Source of the DNA: Clostridium sp. CX1
Lineage (GTDB): Bacteria; Bacillota; Clostridia; Clostridiales; Clostridiaceae
Reading direction: 5' to 3'
Assembly (NCBI RefSeq): GCF_025398335.1
Contig: NZ_JAODOO010000004.1
Coordinates: 62,001 to 126,000 of the forward strand
DNA length: 64,000 bases
Part shown: piece after piece, positions 7,644-17,070 of the stretch
Numbering within the stretch: the first letter of the stretch is position 1
Layout of the letters: the number at the start of each line of letters is the position of its first letter
Notes under the pieces: model-generated
What the model saw: only the letters and a program-made list of their open reading frames with translations
Database searches by the model: none
Told to the model about the DNA's origin: nothing
Made by a program: the position numbers and the translations under genes

Positions 7644-9374
7644 ATGGCCTTAGATGGAATTTTTATACATAGCATTATAGAAGAGTTGAAAAGATGCCTG
7701 ATAAATGGTAGAGTTGATAAAATAAATCAGCCAGAAAAAGATGAAATAATTTTATCTATTAAGAATGAAAGAAAAACCTATAAGTTGTTAATTAGCTCAA
7801 GTTCTGTTTATCCTAAAATACATCTTACAAAAATAGCCAAACAAAATCCTATGCAGCCTCCTATGTTTTGCATGGTTTTAAGAAAGCATCTTAACACCGG
7901 TAGAATTGTAAACATAAGGCAATTAGGTACAGATAGAGTGGTTTTTATAGACTTTGAAAGTTCTGATGAGTTAGGTTTTAATAGCATATATACATTAATA
8001 ATAGAAATTATGGGGAAACATAGTAATATTTCTCTGGTTCGTGAAAGAGATAATGTTACCATGGACAGTATAAAACATATAACACCAGAAATAAATACTG
8101 TAAGAAGCCTTTATCCCGGGATAAAATATACCTTTCCCCCTAGTTCACCAAAATTAAACCCTTTTAATTATACAAAAGAAGATTTTATATCTTATATTAA
8201 GGAAAATAATCTTAGACTGGATAACAACTTTTTTTCCAAAATATTCACAGGAGTAAGTTCCCAGTTTTCCAAGGAAATTTTATATAGATTAAATACTGTA
8301 GACGCTTTTACAGAAGAAAATCTTGATTTTATATTTGAGTTTTCCAAGGAAATCTTCAACAAAATTGAAAGTAACCAGTTTTTCTTTGGATCTTATTCTA
8401 TAGAGGGTATTATAAAGGATTTCTACTGCGAGAAACTTAATTACCTAAAGGATTATACTGTGAAGGTTTTTAGTTCTCCTTCAGAGCTTCTAGAAGATTT
8501 TTATTATGAAAAAGATAAGGCAGATCGACTTAATAATAAAAGTGCCGACTTACAAAAGCTGGTAAATATTAATTTAGATAGATGCTATAAAAAAGTACAT
8601 ATTTTAGAGGATACTTTGAAAGACTGTCAAAATAAAGATAAGTATAAGCTATATGGAGAACTTTTAACAGCTAATATATACAGCTTAAAAAAAGGTGATA
8701 CTTCTGCCTCTGTCCAAAACTACTATAGTGAAGATTTAGAGTGCATAACTATTAAACTTGATAAAGATAAAACGCCAACAGATAACATTCAGCACTACTT
8801 TAAAAAGTACAATAAATTTAAAAAGGCGGAAGAATCTGCAAAAGTTCAGTTAGAGTTAACAGAGCAAGAGATAGACTATTTAAGTTCCGTATTAACGAAT
8901 ATAAAAAACGCAGAGGATTATGAAAGCATAGAAGAGATTAAAAGAGAATTAATGGAAACTAGCTACATCAAGTTTAAAAAAACCTCTAATAAAAAACCTA
9001 AACCATCAAAGCCTATGAAATTCATATCTAGTGATGGTATAGAGATCTATGTAGGAAAAAATAATTTTCAAAATGACTATTTAACCCTAAAGTTTGCCGA
9101 TAAAAGAGATCTATGGATGCATACTAAAAACATACCTGGTTCCCATGTTATAGTAAAGAACTTTGGCAATATACCAGATAAAACTTTAGAAGAAGCGGCG
9201 TTATTAGCTGCCTTCTATAGTAAAGCTAAGGATTCTACTAAAGTTCCTGTAGACTACACTGAGATTAAAAATGTACATAAGCCAAGTGGCTCAAAGCCAG
9301 GAATGGTAATCTACTATACAAATAAAACTATCTACGTAAATCCAGAAAAACCACAATTAGAACAAATAAACTAA
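7644..9374 (+). CDS. rqcH: Rqc2 homologue RqcH (NFACT family)
   Basis: A 576-residue NFACT protein, often labelled fibronectin-binding protein A. It has an NFACT-N domain (about 1-250, beginning MALDGIFIHSIIEEL), a long coiled-coil middle, and a C-terminal NFACT-R domain with the signature FADKRDLWMHTKNIPGSHVI near 500-520. In Bacillus RqcH binds obstructed 50S subunits and recruits tRNA-Ala to add C-terminal alanine tails to stalled peptides. ATG 7644 is chosen over 7635 because AAGAAAGGA is nine bases upstream of it and abuts the earlier ATG. Single-gene unit between a promoter and a terminator. Confidence 0.93.
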   Translation: MALDGIFIHSIIEELKRCLINGRVDKINQPEKDEIILSIKNERKTYKLLISSSSVYPKIHLTKIAKQNPMQPPMFCMVLRKHLNTGRIVNIRQLGTDRVVFIDFESSDELGFNSIYTLIIEIMGKHSNISLVRERDNVTMDSIKHITPEINTVRSLYPGIKYTFPPSSPKLNPFNYTKEDFISYIKENNLRLDNNFFSKIFTGVSSQFSKEILYRLNTVDAFTEENLDFIFEFSKEIFNKIESNQFFFGSYSIEGIIKDFYCEKLNYLKDYTVKVFSSPSELLEDFYYEKDKADRLNNKSADLQKLVNINLDRCYKKVHILEDTLKDCQNKDKYKLYGELLTANIYSLKKGDTSASVQNYYSEDLECITIKLDKDKTPTDNIQHYFKKYNKFKKAEESAKVQLELTEQEIDYLSSVLTNIKNAEDYESIEEIKRELMETSYIKFKKTSNKKPKPSKPMKFISSDGIEIYVGKNNFQNDYLTLKFADKRDLWMHTKNIPGSHVIVKNFGNIPDKTLEEAALLAAFYSKAKDSTKVPVDYTEIKNVHKPSGSKPGMVIYYTNKTIYVNPEKPQLEQIN

Positions 9375-9419
9375 AATAGGAGGAGACTCTACAGGAAAAG
9401 AGTCCCCTCCTATTTTTTT
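9375..9419 (+). terminator. rho-independent terminator of rqcH
   Basis: A 16-base stem with one mismatch (AATAGGAGGAGACTCT against AGAGTCCCCTCCTATT), an eight-base loop and a run of T follow the rqcH stop codon at once. Confidence 0.95.
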
Positions 9420-9917
9420 CATTTTAATATTACTAACATAACAATTTCATATCCATATACGGTTAACATTGTATCTTAATTTTCCTGCTCTCCATCATTT
9501 GCCTTTATTAATATTATTTATACATTGCAATTTTCTCTCATTCTAGATACAATTAATTCAAATATTTATAAATGACTGAATATTCAACACCATAATTTAT
9601 GAAATTTGTCATTGTGTTAAATTTTTAACGACACTCAATTCTTAATAATCTATTAATTTTGAATGTTTTTAATTTAGATTTCCACAAAAAATTACAAATT
9701 ATTTAAAATTACCACTAAATATTATTAATCTATTTACGAATACTATAAATATATATTTTTTTTAAAATTTTTATTAATTTAGAAGGATTTTATTCATATT
9801 TACAGAATATTATATAAAGACAATAAATTAAATAATTCATAATCCTTAATTTCTTATTCACTCTTTATTAGTTAAATTTTTTACTAAATAATTTTATTTA
9901 ATTGGAGGTAACCAAAC
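9420..9917 (+). other. AT-rich upstream region of brnQ, no gene seen
   Basis: About 500 bases of very AT-rich sequence. No reading frame of interest and no T-box or other known riboswitch core was found. It holds a CodY-like box (listed separately) and an AATTGGAGGTAACC ribosome binding site just before brnQ. Several TATAAA-like elements prevent choice of one promoter. Confidence 0.5.
9797..9811 (+). promoter_or_regulatory. CodY-box-like palindrome upstream of brnQ
   Basis: TATTTACAGAATATT agrees with the CodY consensus AATTTTCWGAAAATT at 12 of 15 positions and is itself nearly palindromic. It lies 107 bases before brnQ and next to TATATAAAG, a possible -10 region. CodY control of branched-chain amino acid transport is well known in Firmicutes. 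In DNA this AT-rich, a match of this quality can arise by chance. Confidence 0.35.
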
Positions 9918-11228
9918 ATGAAAAATTCAACAAAAAATGCACTAGTCATTGGTTTCGCACTCTTCGCAATGTTCTTTGGAGCAGGAAACCTCATTTTCCC
10001 ACCATATCTAGGTAAAGCCGTTGGCGCTAGCTATGGTACAGCTATTATAGGTTTTTTAATAACAGGGGTTGGTTTACCACTTAGTGGTGTAATTGCCTGT
10101 GCAATGATCAACGGTTCTTTTGAAGACATGGCAAATAGAGTTGGTAAGACCTTTTCAGTACTTGCTACTATAGGTTTAATACTAGCAATAGGTCCAATGC
10201 TAGCAATACCTAGAACTGCTGCAACAACTTTTGAATTAGGGGTACATCCTATATTCCCTTCAGTGTCACCAGTTGTATCCGTTATAGTTTATTTTGGTAT
10301 TACATTAGTTTTCGTTCTTAGACCTTCATCACTTATTGATAATATAGGTAAAATTCTTACACCAGCACTTTTAGTTATGCTAGCTATTATAATAGTTAAG
10401 GGAATTATAAATCCTATTGGACCAGTTGTAGCTACAGATTATAAAAACGTTTTCTCGAGCTCACTATTAGAAGGTTATCAAACAATGGATGCCATGGCAT
10501 CAGTTATATTTGCATCTATGATTCTTACATCAGTAAGATCAAAGGGATACAGCACTCCTAAAGATGTCATGATGATGACAATAAAGTCAGCTGGTGTTGC
10601 TGTAGCTGGTCTTGCATTTGTATATGGTGGACTTACTTACCTTGGAAGCCAAACAACTACTCTATTCCCAGCAGATATAGCTAGAACTACACTAGTTACT
10701 GAAATAGTTAGACTAGACTTAGGTAGCATAGGAAGTGTAATACTTGGTCTTGCAGTTGGACTTGCCTGCTTAACTACAGCAATAGGTTTAGTTTCAACAG
10801 GTGCAGAGTTCTTCTCAAAGCTTACTAAAGGCAAGGTTTCTTACAATGTTTTTGCAATAGTTATAGCTTTAGTCAGTGGTGTAATAGCTACACAAAACGT
10901 TGATAAAATAGTTGCTCTTGCAGTACCTGTTTTACAAATACTATATCCTATAGTAATCGTTCTAATAATCATGACATTATTAGGAAAGAAAGTTAAAAGT
11001 GATAAAGTTGTTGCAATTACAACTTATATAACTTTAGTAGTAAGTGTTCTTGACACTATCAATCTTTTAACTGCCAATAAGATAGGATTTATAAGCGGTA
11101 TAGTCAACGCTATTCCTTTAGCAAAGGCAGGTTTCTCTTGGCTTATACCAGCTGTAGCTGCATTTATTATAGCTTCAGTAGTAGTAAAATCTGATTCTGG
11201 TAAAAATATAAAAGAAAATATTGCTTAA
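9918..11228 (+). CDS. brnQ: branched-chain amino acid:cation symporter BrnQ
   Basis: A 436-residue membrane protein of the LIVCS family, with about twelve hydrophobic segments. The N-terminus has the family signature MFFGAGNLIFPP near residues 18-30. It imports leucine, isoleucine and valine with Na+ or H+. Strong AATTGGAGG site upstream; monocistronic, ending in a bidirectional terminator. A CodY-like box upstream suggests repression when branched-chain amino acids and GTP are plentiful, but this is inferred. Confidence 0.95.
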   Translation: MKNSTKNALVIGFALFAMFFGAGNLIFPPYLGKAVGASYGTAIIGFLITGVGLPLSGVIACAMINGSFEDMANRVGKTFSVLATIGLILAIGPMLAIPRTAATTFELGVHPIFPSVSPVVSVIVYFGITLVFVLRPSSLIDNIGKILTPALLVMLAIIIVKGIINPIGPVVATDYKNVFSSSLLEGYQTMDAMASVIFASMILTSVRSKGYSTPKDVMMMTIKSAGVAVAGLAFVYGGLTYLGSQTTTLFPADIARTTLVTEIVRLDLGSIGSVILGLAVGLACLTTAIGLVSTGAEFFSKLTKGKVSYNVFAIVIALVSGVIATQNVDKIVALAVPVLQILYPIVIVLIIMTLLGKKVKSDKVVAITTYITLVVSVLDTINLLTANKIGFISGIVNAIPLAKAGFSWLIPAVAAFIIASVVVKSDSGKNIKENIA

Positions 11229-11232
11229 AAAA

Positions 11233-11263
11233 ATAGACTGTATGGATTATCCATACAGTCTAT
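11233..11263. terminator. bidirectional terminator between brnQ and the THUMP methyltransferase gene
   Basis: A perfect 13-base stem (ATAGACTGTATGG with CCATACAGTCTAT) and five-base loop lies between two convergent genes, with A-rich sequence on one side and T-rich on the other so that it can act in both directions. Confidence 0.92.
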
Positions 11264-11282
11264 CTATTTTATATAAACTATA

Positions 11283-12422
11283 TTATTCATAAAACTTTTT
11301 CTCCGGCTTTGGTCCTAGATATTGATAATAGTAGCACTTTAACCTTCCATTATAAAGCTTTCTATTTTTATCAGCATCCTTTCCAAAATGTTTCTGAAAT
11401 TCTGGATGGGCGGTAATTACAAAGTAAGACCAATCCTTTAATCTACCAAAAACTTCTCCCATATCCTTATACAAAGCTTCTACCTGCTTAACCTCTCCAA
11501 GTCTCTCACCGTAAGGAGGATTAGTTATTATAAAACCATATCTTTTTTTAGAGCTAAAGTCTTGCATAGGCATCTTTTGAAAGCTTATATATTCATCTAC
11601 ACCTGCTTTTTTAGCATTTTCCATAGCGGTTCTTATAACTCTTCCATCCATATCTGATGCCATTATTTTAAATTCCTTATTGTTTACAGCATTCTTAGCA
11701 AATCTTCTACTTTCCTCCCATATACTTTTGGGAATAATGTCCCATTGTTCTGATATAAAGCTTCTATTTAACCCCGGTGCAATATTTTTGCCTATGAGAG
11801 CAGCCTCAATAGGTATAGTTCCTGAACCGCACATAGGGTCTGCAAGTAACCTGGATGGCTCCCACTTGCTTAAAAGCACTAATGCAGCGGCTAAGGTTTC
11901 CTTTATAGGTGCTCCGCCGGCATTCTCTCTATATCCTCTTTTGTGAAGTCCTGTGCCAGAAGTATCTAAAGTTAAAGTTACTATATCCTTTAACAGTGCT
12001 ACTTCTACCCTATATCTAGGTCCCTCTTCGCTAAACCAATCTCTTTTATATCTTCTTTTCATTCCTTCTATAATGGCCTTTTTAACTATAGATTGGCAAT
12101 CTGGCACACTGAATAAAGTAGACTTTACTGATTTACCTTCTACATGCATAAAAGCATCTACTGGCATTATACTTCCCCAATCTACAGCTAAAGTTCCCTG
12201 AAATAATTCTTCAAAGGTTACAGCTTTAAATTCCGCCATTTTTATTAGTATTCTATCTGCAGTTCTAAGCCACATATTACAGGTTACTATGTCCCTTTCA
12301 TCTCCTTGAAAGGTTACCTTCCCATTTTCTATTTTCAAATCATCATAACCAAGTTCTTTCAACTCACTTGCTACTATAGATTCTAATCCAAAAGTTGCTG
12401 TTGCAATTAGTGTGTATTCCAT
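11283..12422 (-). CDS. THUMP-domain class I RNA methyltransferase (RlmL/YpsC family)
   Basis: A 379-residue protein with an N-terminal ferredoxin-like and THUMP RNA-binding region (about 1-160) and a C-terminal Rossmann methyltransferase. The methyl-donor loop appears as LADPMCGSGTIPIEAAL near 190-206 and the catalytic motif for N2-guanine methylation as NPPYGERLGE near 305. This matches the family of E. coli RlmL N-terminal half and B. subtilis YpsC, which methylate 23S rRNA guanine. The exact target base cannot be fixed from sequence. It has its own promoter and is flanked by terminators, so it is a single-gene unit. Confidence 0.88.
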   Translation of the reverse strand: MEYTLIATATFGLESIVASELKELGYDDLKIENGKVTFQGDERDIVTCNMWLRTADRILIKMAEFKAVTFEELFQGTLAVDWGSIMPVDAFMHVEGKSVKSTLFSVPDCQSIVKKAIIEGMKRRYKRDWFSEEGPRYRVEVALLKDIVTLTLDTSGTGLHKRGYRENAGGAPIKETLAAALVLLSKWEPSRLLADPMCGSGTIPIEAALIGKNIAPGLNRSFISEQWDIIPKSIWEESRRFAKNAVNNKEFKIMASDMDGRVIRTAMENAKKAGVDEYISFQKMPMQDFSSKKRYGFIITNPPYGERLGEVKQVEALYKDMGEVFGRLKDWSYFVITAHPEFQKHFGKDADKNRKLYNGRLKCYYYQYLGPKPEKKFYE

Positions 12423-12509
12423 TTATTTATCTCCCTTTTTCATTTAATTAAGAGTTGCTTTATATACCTTTACTCTCATGTTTTTTCCATTTTAATATAT
12501 ACTAAACTT

Positions 12510-12537
12510 ATTATACCCATAACTTTGTTTTTTTCAA
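12510..12537 (-). promoter_or_regulatory. sigma-A-type promoter of the THUMP methyltransferase gene
   Basis: On the minus strand TTGAAA and a perfect TATAAT are separated by 16 bases. Transcription would start about 80 bases before the ATG at 12422. Confidence 0.7.
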
Positions 12538-12602
12538 ATATAAAATTCTCATTTTTTTGCTAGAGCTAAAACCTTATCTAACTAAAATTAGTGATAAATA
12601 TA

Positions 12603-12641
12603 AAAGTCCCTAAAACTCCCAAATGAAGTTTTAGAGACTTT
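12603..12641 (-). terminator. rho-independent terminator of uraA
   Basis: A 15-base stem (AAAGTCTCTAAAACT paired with AGTTTTAGGGACTTT, one G-A or C-A mismatch) follows the uraA stop by about ten bases and continues into T-rich sequence on the minus strand. Confidence 0.88.
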
Positions 12642-12650
12642 TTAGCAAAA

Positions 12651-13985
12651 TTATGCTACTTTTTCTTCTGAATCGCTAATAGATGTATCTTCTTCACCAG
12701 CAAACTGATCTTCTGTAGTACTCTTCTCTGGAAGAATTAAATTCAGTACAATTCCAACTATAGTAGCTAGTGCAACTCCAGCAATTTCTACTTCTGAACC
12801 ATTAACAGTGAACTTTATTGCAGCACCGCCAATTCCCACTACTATTATTACTGAGGCTAATATCAGACTTTTTTTCTTTCCAAAATCAATTTTATCCTCT
12901 ACAAATATTCTAAATCCAGATGAAGCTATTATGCCGAAAAGCAGTATACTAACCCCACCCATGACAGGCATTGGCATATTTTCAATTATAGCTGCTATAG
13001 GACCTATGAAGGAAAGTAAAATTGCTATAATTCCTGCTCCACCTATTACCCATACACTATATACCCTGGTTATTGCCATAACTCCTATGTTTTCTCCATA
13101 AGTTGTATTGGGAGGTCCTCCAACCAGTCCTGCAAATATAGTAGCTACACCATCTCCTAATATAGATCTGTGAAGTCCTGGTTCTTTAGTAAAGTCTCTT
13201 CCTACTATATTATTTGTAACATAAACATGTCCAATATGTTCTGCTAACGTTACAAAGGATATTGGTGCCATAAGCATTACAGCGTTTAGATTAAACTCAG
13301 GCGCTGTAAAGGCTGGAAGTCTTAGTAACTCTGCATTTATAATAGAATGTATAGCGCTTTCAGGTATAACTCCAAGAACTAGCGCAGTCATATATCCAGT
13401 TAGCATTGATATTAATATTGGTATTACTCCTAAAAAACCCTTAAAATACATAGTTCCTAGTATACCTACACCTAGGGTAACCATAGATACTGTTATCCAA
13501 GCCCACCTTGGTACACTATCCATTGCCGTTGTTGTATATGAGGAATTTAGGCCTGACCAATTTACTGCAACAGCTGCTAGTCCTAGTCCAATAACTATAA
13601 CAATGGAACCGACTACTACCGGTGGTAATGCCTTTCTTAGCCAACTAATACCACAAAACTTAATAATAATAGCCACTAATATATATACCATACCGGCAGC
13701 GATGACTCCTGAAAACATAGCTCCTGAACCATAATTTTTAGAAGCTACTAGCATTGGTCCTATAAATGCAAAGGATGATCCTATAAATGCTGGAAGCTTG
13801 GCCTTAGTACACAATATATAGAGCAGAGTTCCTACACCACTGCAGAAAAGTGCAATAGACGGACTCATACCAGTAATGATAGGCACAAGGATAGTTGCCC
13901 CCACCATGGCAAAGAGATGCTGTAAGCTCAAGGGAATAGTAACTCCTATAGGTAATCTTTCTTCGACGTTTACAAAATTTTTCAC
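12651..13985 (-). CDS. uraA: uracil permease, NCS2 family
   Basis: A 444-residue membrane protein of the nucleobase:cation symporter-2 family with about fourteen hydrophobic segments. The family pattern is seen in PLSLQHLFAMVGATILVP at the N-terminus and FVTLAEHIGHVY near 240 and GGPPNTTYGENIGVM near 285, which hold the conserved Glu residues of the substrate site. It lies 75 bases downstream of pyrR and under the same PyrR attenuator, so uracil is the likely substrate rather than xanthine. GTG start at 13985 with AAAGGAGGAA upstream. The C-terminal tail is acidic and cytoplasmic. Confidence 0.93.
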   Translation of the reverse strand: MKNFVNVEERLPIGVTIPLSLQHLFAMVGATILVPIITGMSPSIALFCSGVGTLLYILCTKAKLPAFIGSSFAFIGPMLVASKNYGSGAMFSGVIAAGMVYILVAIIIKFCGISWLRKALPPVVVGSIVIVIGLGLAAVAVNWSGLNSSYTTTAMDSVPRWAWITVSMVTLGVGILGTMYFKGFLGVIPILISMLTGYMTALVLGVIPESAIHSIINAELLRLPAFTAPEFNLNAVMLMAPISFVTLAEHIGHVYVTNNIVGRDFTKEPGLHRSILGDGVATIFAGLVGGPPNTTYGENIGVMAITRVYSVWVIGGAGIIAILLSFIGPIAAIIENMPMPVMGGVSILLFGIIASSGFRIFVEDKIDFGKKKSLILASVIIVVGIGGAAIKFTVNGSEVEIAGVALATIVGIVLNLILPEKSTTEDQFAGEEDTSISDSEEKVA

Positions 13986-14060
13986 TTTTTCTTCCTCCTT
14001 TTATAGTCTCTCAGGACTATTTTAAAAGTTTGCTATTTAATACTTATAGCAGCCTTAAAA

Positions 14061-14636
<576 letters not shown>

Positions 14637-14677
14637 CTATATTTTGCTATAAAATTTACCTTTATTGCAAAATTAAA

Positions 14678-14758
14678 CCCATGCTCAGTGAGCATGGGCG
14701 TAATAAGCCTATTTAGCCTTAATCAACCGCCTTATGACCTCACTGGATCATTTAAAGG
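14678..14758 (-). promoter_or_regulatory. PyrR-binding attenuator in the pyrR-uraA leader
   Basis: On the minus strand the leader contains GATCCAGTGAGGTC (14736-14749), matching the PyrR RNA consensus UCCNGNGAGGU, inside a hairpin closed by CCTT/AAGG and ATGA/TCAT (14730-14758). About 30 bases later a terminator hairpin CCCATGCT/AGCATGGG (14678-14698) is followed by TTTAATTTT. The layout is that of the known pyr attenuator: UMP-bound PyrR holds the first hairpin and lets the terminator form. Confidence 0.92.
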
Positions 14759-14808
14759 ATTTTTCCATTAAAAACTAATTCATATTTTAACACAACAATA
14801 TTTCTATA

Positions 14809-14837
14809 ATTGTATCACAGACTTTTAGCTATTTCAA
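14809..14837 (-). promoter_or_regulatory. promoter of the pyrR-uraA unit
   Basis: TTGAAA, a 17-base spacer and TACAAT with an upstream TG (extended -10) lie across the 3' end of the pseudouridine synthase gene on the minus strand. Transcription would start near 14802, about 205 bases before pyrR, enough to include the whole attenuator. Confidence 0.7.
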
Positions 14838-15749
14838 TTCTTTTCTCAATATATCTAATACTCTTTTAAAATGTTCTGGTATATCACAGTGGAACTCTAT
14901 GTATTTTCCCGTAGTTGGGTGTATAAAGCCTAGCTTTTTAGCATGGAGCATTTGTCCTTCAAGATTAAATCTCTGCTTTTTATGTCCATATACCGGATCA
15001 CCTACTAAAGGATGACTAATATAGGCCATATGAACTCTTATTTGGTGAGTTCTTCCAGTCTCTAACCTACATTCTATAAGTGTATTATTTTTTAGTGTTT
15101 CTAATACCCTATAGTGGGTAACAGCTCTCCTGCCGTCCTTTACTACGGCAATTTTTATCCTATCTACAGGATGTCTTCCTAAGGGAGCATCTACAGTGCC
15201 CTCCTCCTTCTTTATTATACCTTCTACTAAAGCTACATACGTTCTTGTCATAGAATGATCCTTTAACTGCTCTGCAAGTTTATTATGAGAATTGTCGTTT
15301 TTAGCTACTACCAGTATTCCTGAAGTATCCTTGTCTATTCTATGAACTATTCCTGGCCTAGCCACACCATTTATTCCCGACAAGTCTTTGCAATGATATA
15401 AAAGAGCATTTACCAATGTACCACTATACACTCCAGGAGCAGGGTGAACAACCATCCCCTGAGGCTTATTCACCACAATTACATCACTATCTTCATAAAC
15501 TATGTCTAAGGGTATATCTTCCGGTTCTACGTTAAGGCCAATCGGTTCTGGTATATTAACATCTACCATATCACCTGTCCTTAGTTTATAGTTGCTCTTC
15601 TTTGAACTACCATTTATTCTTACACTACCTTCTTCAATTAAGTTTTGAAGATAGGATCTAGATTTATCCTCAAAGAACTTAGATAAAAACACATCCAATC
15701 TTACATTCTTATAACTATCGTCTACTATAAACTGCTTACTTTCCATCAT
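14829..15749 (-). CDS. RluD-family 23S rRNA pseudouridine synthase
   Basis: A 306-residue protein with an N-terminal S4 RNA-binding domain (about 15-75, with RLDVFLSKFFEDKSRSYLQN) and the RluA/RluD catalytic domain. The catalytic aspartate is in HRIDKDTSGILVVAK near residues 138-152, and the late motif ETGRTHQIRVHM is intact. It corresponds to B. subtilis YlyB, which also follows lspA. It probably isomerises uridines in 23S rRNA helix 69. The start overlaps lspA by 14 bases. Two ATG codons stand side by side; the second is an equally good start. Confidence 0.92.
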   Translation of the reverse strand: MMESKQFIVDDSYKNVRLDVFLSKFFEDKSRSYLQNLIEEGSVRINGSSKKSNYKLRTGDMVDVNIPEPIGLNVEPEDIPLDIVYEDSDVIVVNKPQGMVVHPAPGVYSGTLVNALLYHCKDLSGINGVARPGIVHRIDKDTSGILVVAKNDNSHNKLAEQLKDHSMTRTYVALVEGIIKKEEGTVDAPLGRHPVDRIKIAVVKDGRRAVTHYRVLETLKNNTLIECRLETGRTHQIRVHMAYISHPLVGDPVYGHKKQRFNLEGQMLHAKKLGFIHPTTGKYIEFHCDIPEHFKRVLDILRKELK

Positions 15750-16197
15750 TCTCTTCCTTTATTAAATAAATTGCAAGTAGTGCTGTACCAGTTACTACTA
15801 AAATATCAGCTATATTAAAGGTAGGAAAATAATATACATCCTTGTAATGAAGCATAATAAAATCAACTACATATCTATAGACTAATCTATCCACTAGGTT
15901 TCCTATAGCACCACTTACTATAAGTGATAAACTTATTCTCATCAATCTAGATAGAGGTTTGTACCTAAATAAATAATAAATAATAGCTAGCATTATAATC
16001 AAAGTAACTAGGGATAAAAAGCTAACTTTATTTTGTAAAATTCCAAAAGCCGCCCCTCTATTCTCTAAATAAGAAAAGCTAAAAAAATCTCTTATTACTA
16101 CTATCTCTGAAATCCTAGATAGATTATTAAGTGCCCATATTTTTGTAAATCTATCCAAGATTACGCCCAGGATTATTATTAATATTTCCAATTCCAT
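15736..16197 (-). CDS. lspA: lipoprotein signal peptidase LspA
   Basis: A 153-residue protein with four membrane helices. The two catalytic aspartates of this aspartyl protease are in GNLVDRLVYR (about 110) and FNIADILVV (about 133). It removes signal peptides from prolipoproteins after diacylglycerol transfer, for example the lipoprotein at 5508-6587. The ATG at 16197 directly follows GGGGGG; a TTG two codons later would have better spacing, so the start is uncertain by two residues. Confidence 0.95.
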   Translation of the reverse strand: MELEILIIILGVILDRFTKIWALNNLSRISEIVVIRDFFSFSYLENRGAAFGILQNKVSFLSLVTLIIMLAIIYYLFRYKPLSRLMRISLSLIVSGAIGNLVDRLVYRYVVDFIMLHYKDVYYFPTFNIADILVVTGTALLAIYLIKEENDGK

Positions 16198-16219
16198 CCC
16201 CCCAGTTTTAATTTGGAAC

Positions 16220-16271
16220 GGGGAATTAGGAGTGCAAAGAATTAACTGATATTCCTAACTCCCAACTCCCC
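16220..16271. repeat. intergenic inverted repeat between lspA and the YteA-like gene
   Basis: GGGGA-A-TTAGGA pairs with TCCTAA...TCCCC, leaving an asymmetric internal loop that itself repeats CTCCCAACTCCCC. It lies between two codirectional minus-strand genes, has no strong T run, and resembles the simple GGGAGTTGGGAGTT repeats scattered in clostridial intergenic DNA. It could act as a weak terminator or RNA-processing hairpin. Confidence 0.5.
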
Positions 16272-16279
16272 ATTTCTTT

Positions 16280-16894
16280 TTAGTCTGGTAATTGACTCTT
16301 ATACTGCTGGTTACTTATTCTTTCTATAGGGTCAACAAAAGCATCGTCGGTATCTGTATACCATTCTAACTGATTTTCTAATCTTTCAAATCTCCAAACA
16401 GCTTGATAACTATCTTCTGCATCAAAAATGACCTTCTCATCCTTGTCATAGTCATTAAACCCATACCCAAAAGGGTAATCAATAACATATTCTTCTATAG
16501 GTCTATTATGCTTCTCCAAAGGTCTTGAATCATTGGTTTCATTTTGACACCCTACACAAAACTGAGCATAGGGTATAAATTCCAATCTTTCCTCATTAAT
16601 ATCCTTACCGCACATTTTACATCTTCCATAATTACCTTTGTCAATGCTAGCCAAAGCATCATCTATCTTCTTTATTATAGATATTTCATTTTCTTTGAAG
16701 GCCAAACCTCTCTCCTTATCAAACATTTCAGTCGCAGTATCTGATGGATGATTATCGTAGGCTGATAACTCTCTAGACATGGCAGAATTAGAGTTTATAG
16801 TTTCATTTTCTTCCATTTGATCTAATAATTCATAGACCCTATCTTTCTCTTTTTTAAGCACTCCTCTAAAATATTCCATTCTTTCCTTATCCAT
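16280..16894 (-). CDS. TraR/DksA-family zinc-finger protein, YteA type
   Basis: A 204-residue protein. The N-terminal helical half (about 1-85) includes the pattern SAYDNHPSDTATEMFD, typical of the YteA subfamily found in spore-formers. A four-cysteine zinc finger follows (CKMC near 99, CVGC near 120). The C-terminal part is acidic with a motif FDAEDSYQAVWRFE. DksA relatives bind RNA polymerase in the secondary channel; for the YteA group the role is not established and sporulation is only an association. An AAAGGAG site precedes the ATG. Confidence 0.8.
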   Translation of the reverse strand: MDKERMEYFRGVLKKEKDRVYELLDQMEENETINSNSAMSRELSAYDNHPSDTATEMFDKERGLAFKENEISIIKKIDDALASIDKGNYGRCKMCGKDINEERLEFIPYAQFCVGCQNETNDSRPLEKHNRPIEEYVIDYPFGYGFNDYDKDEKVIFDAEDSYQAVWRFERLENQLEWYTDTDDAFVDPIERISNQQYKSQLPD

Positions 16895-17070
16895 AACTAC
16901 AGAAGCTCCTTTCGCAACCTTTTAACAAATCATTGGATGTTTAAAAGATTTTAAAGATAATTTAAACTATAGTTCTCCATTATAGTTTTACTTTTTACTT
17001 CATGGTTATACTTATTTTAACTAGAATTTTTATATTTATTCTGTAATTATGGAATCGCATTCTCAGTTAC

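Noticed and set aside
9420-9917. Possible T-box or amino-acid riboswitch upstream of brnQ.
   Set aside because: No AGGGTGGNACCGCG-type T-box sequence, specifier stem or terminator/antiterminator pair was seen in the 500 bases.
16963-16990. Hairpin AAACTATA/TATAGTTT as a terminator after aroF.
   Set aside because: The stem is short, nearly all A-T, and no run of T follows; it lies closer to the start of the YteA-like gene than to the end of aroF.
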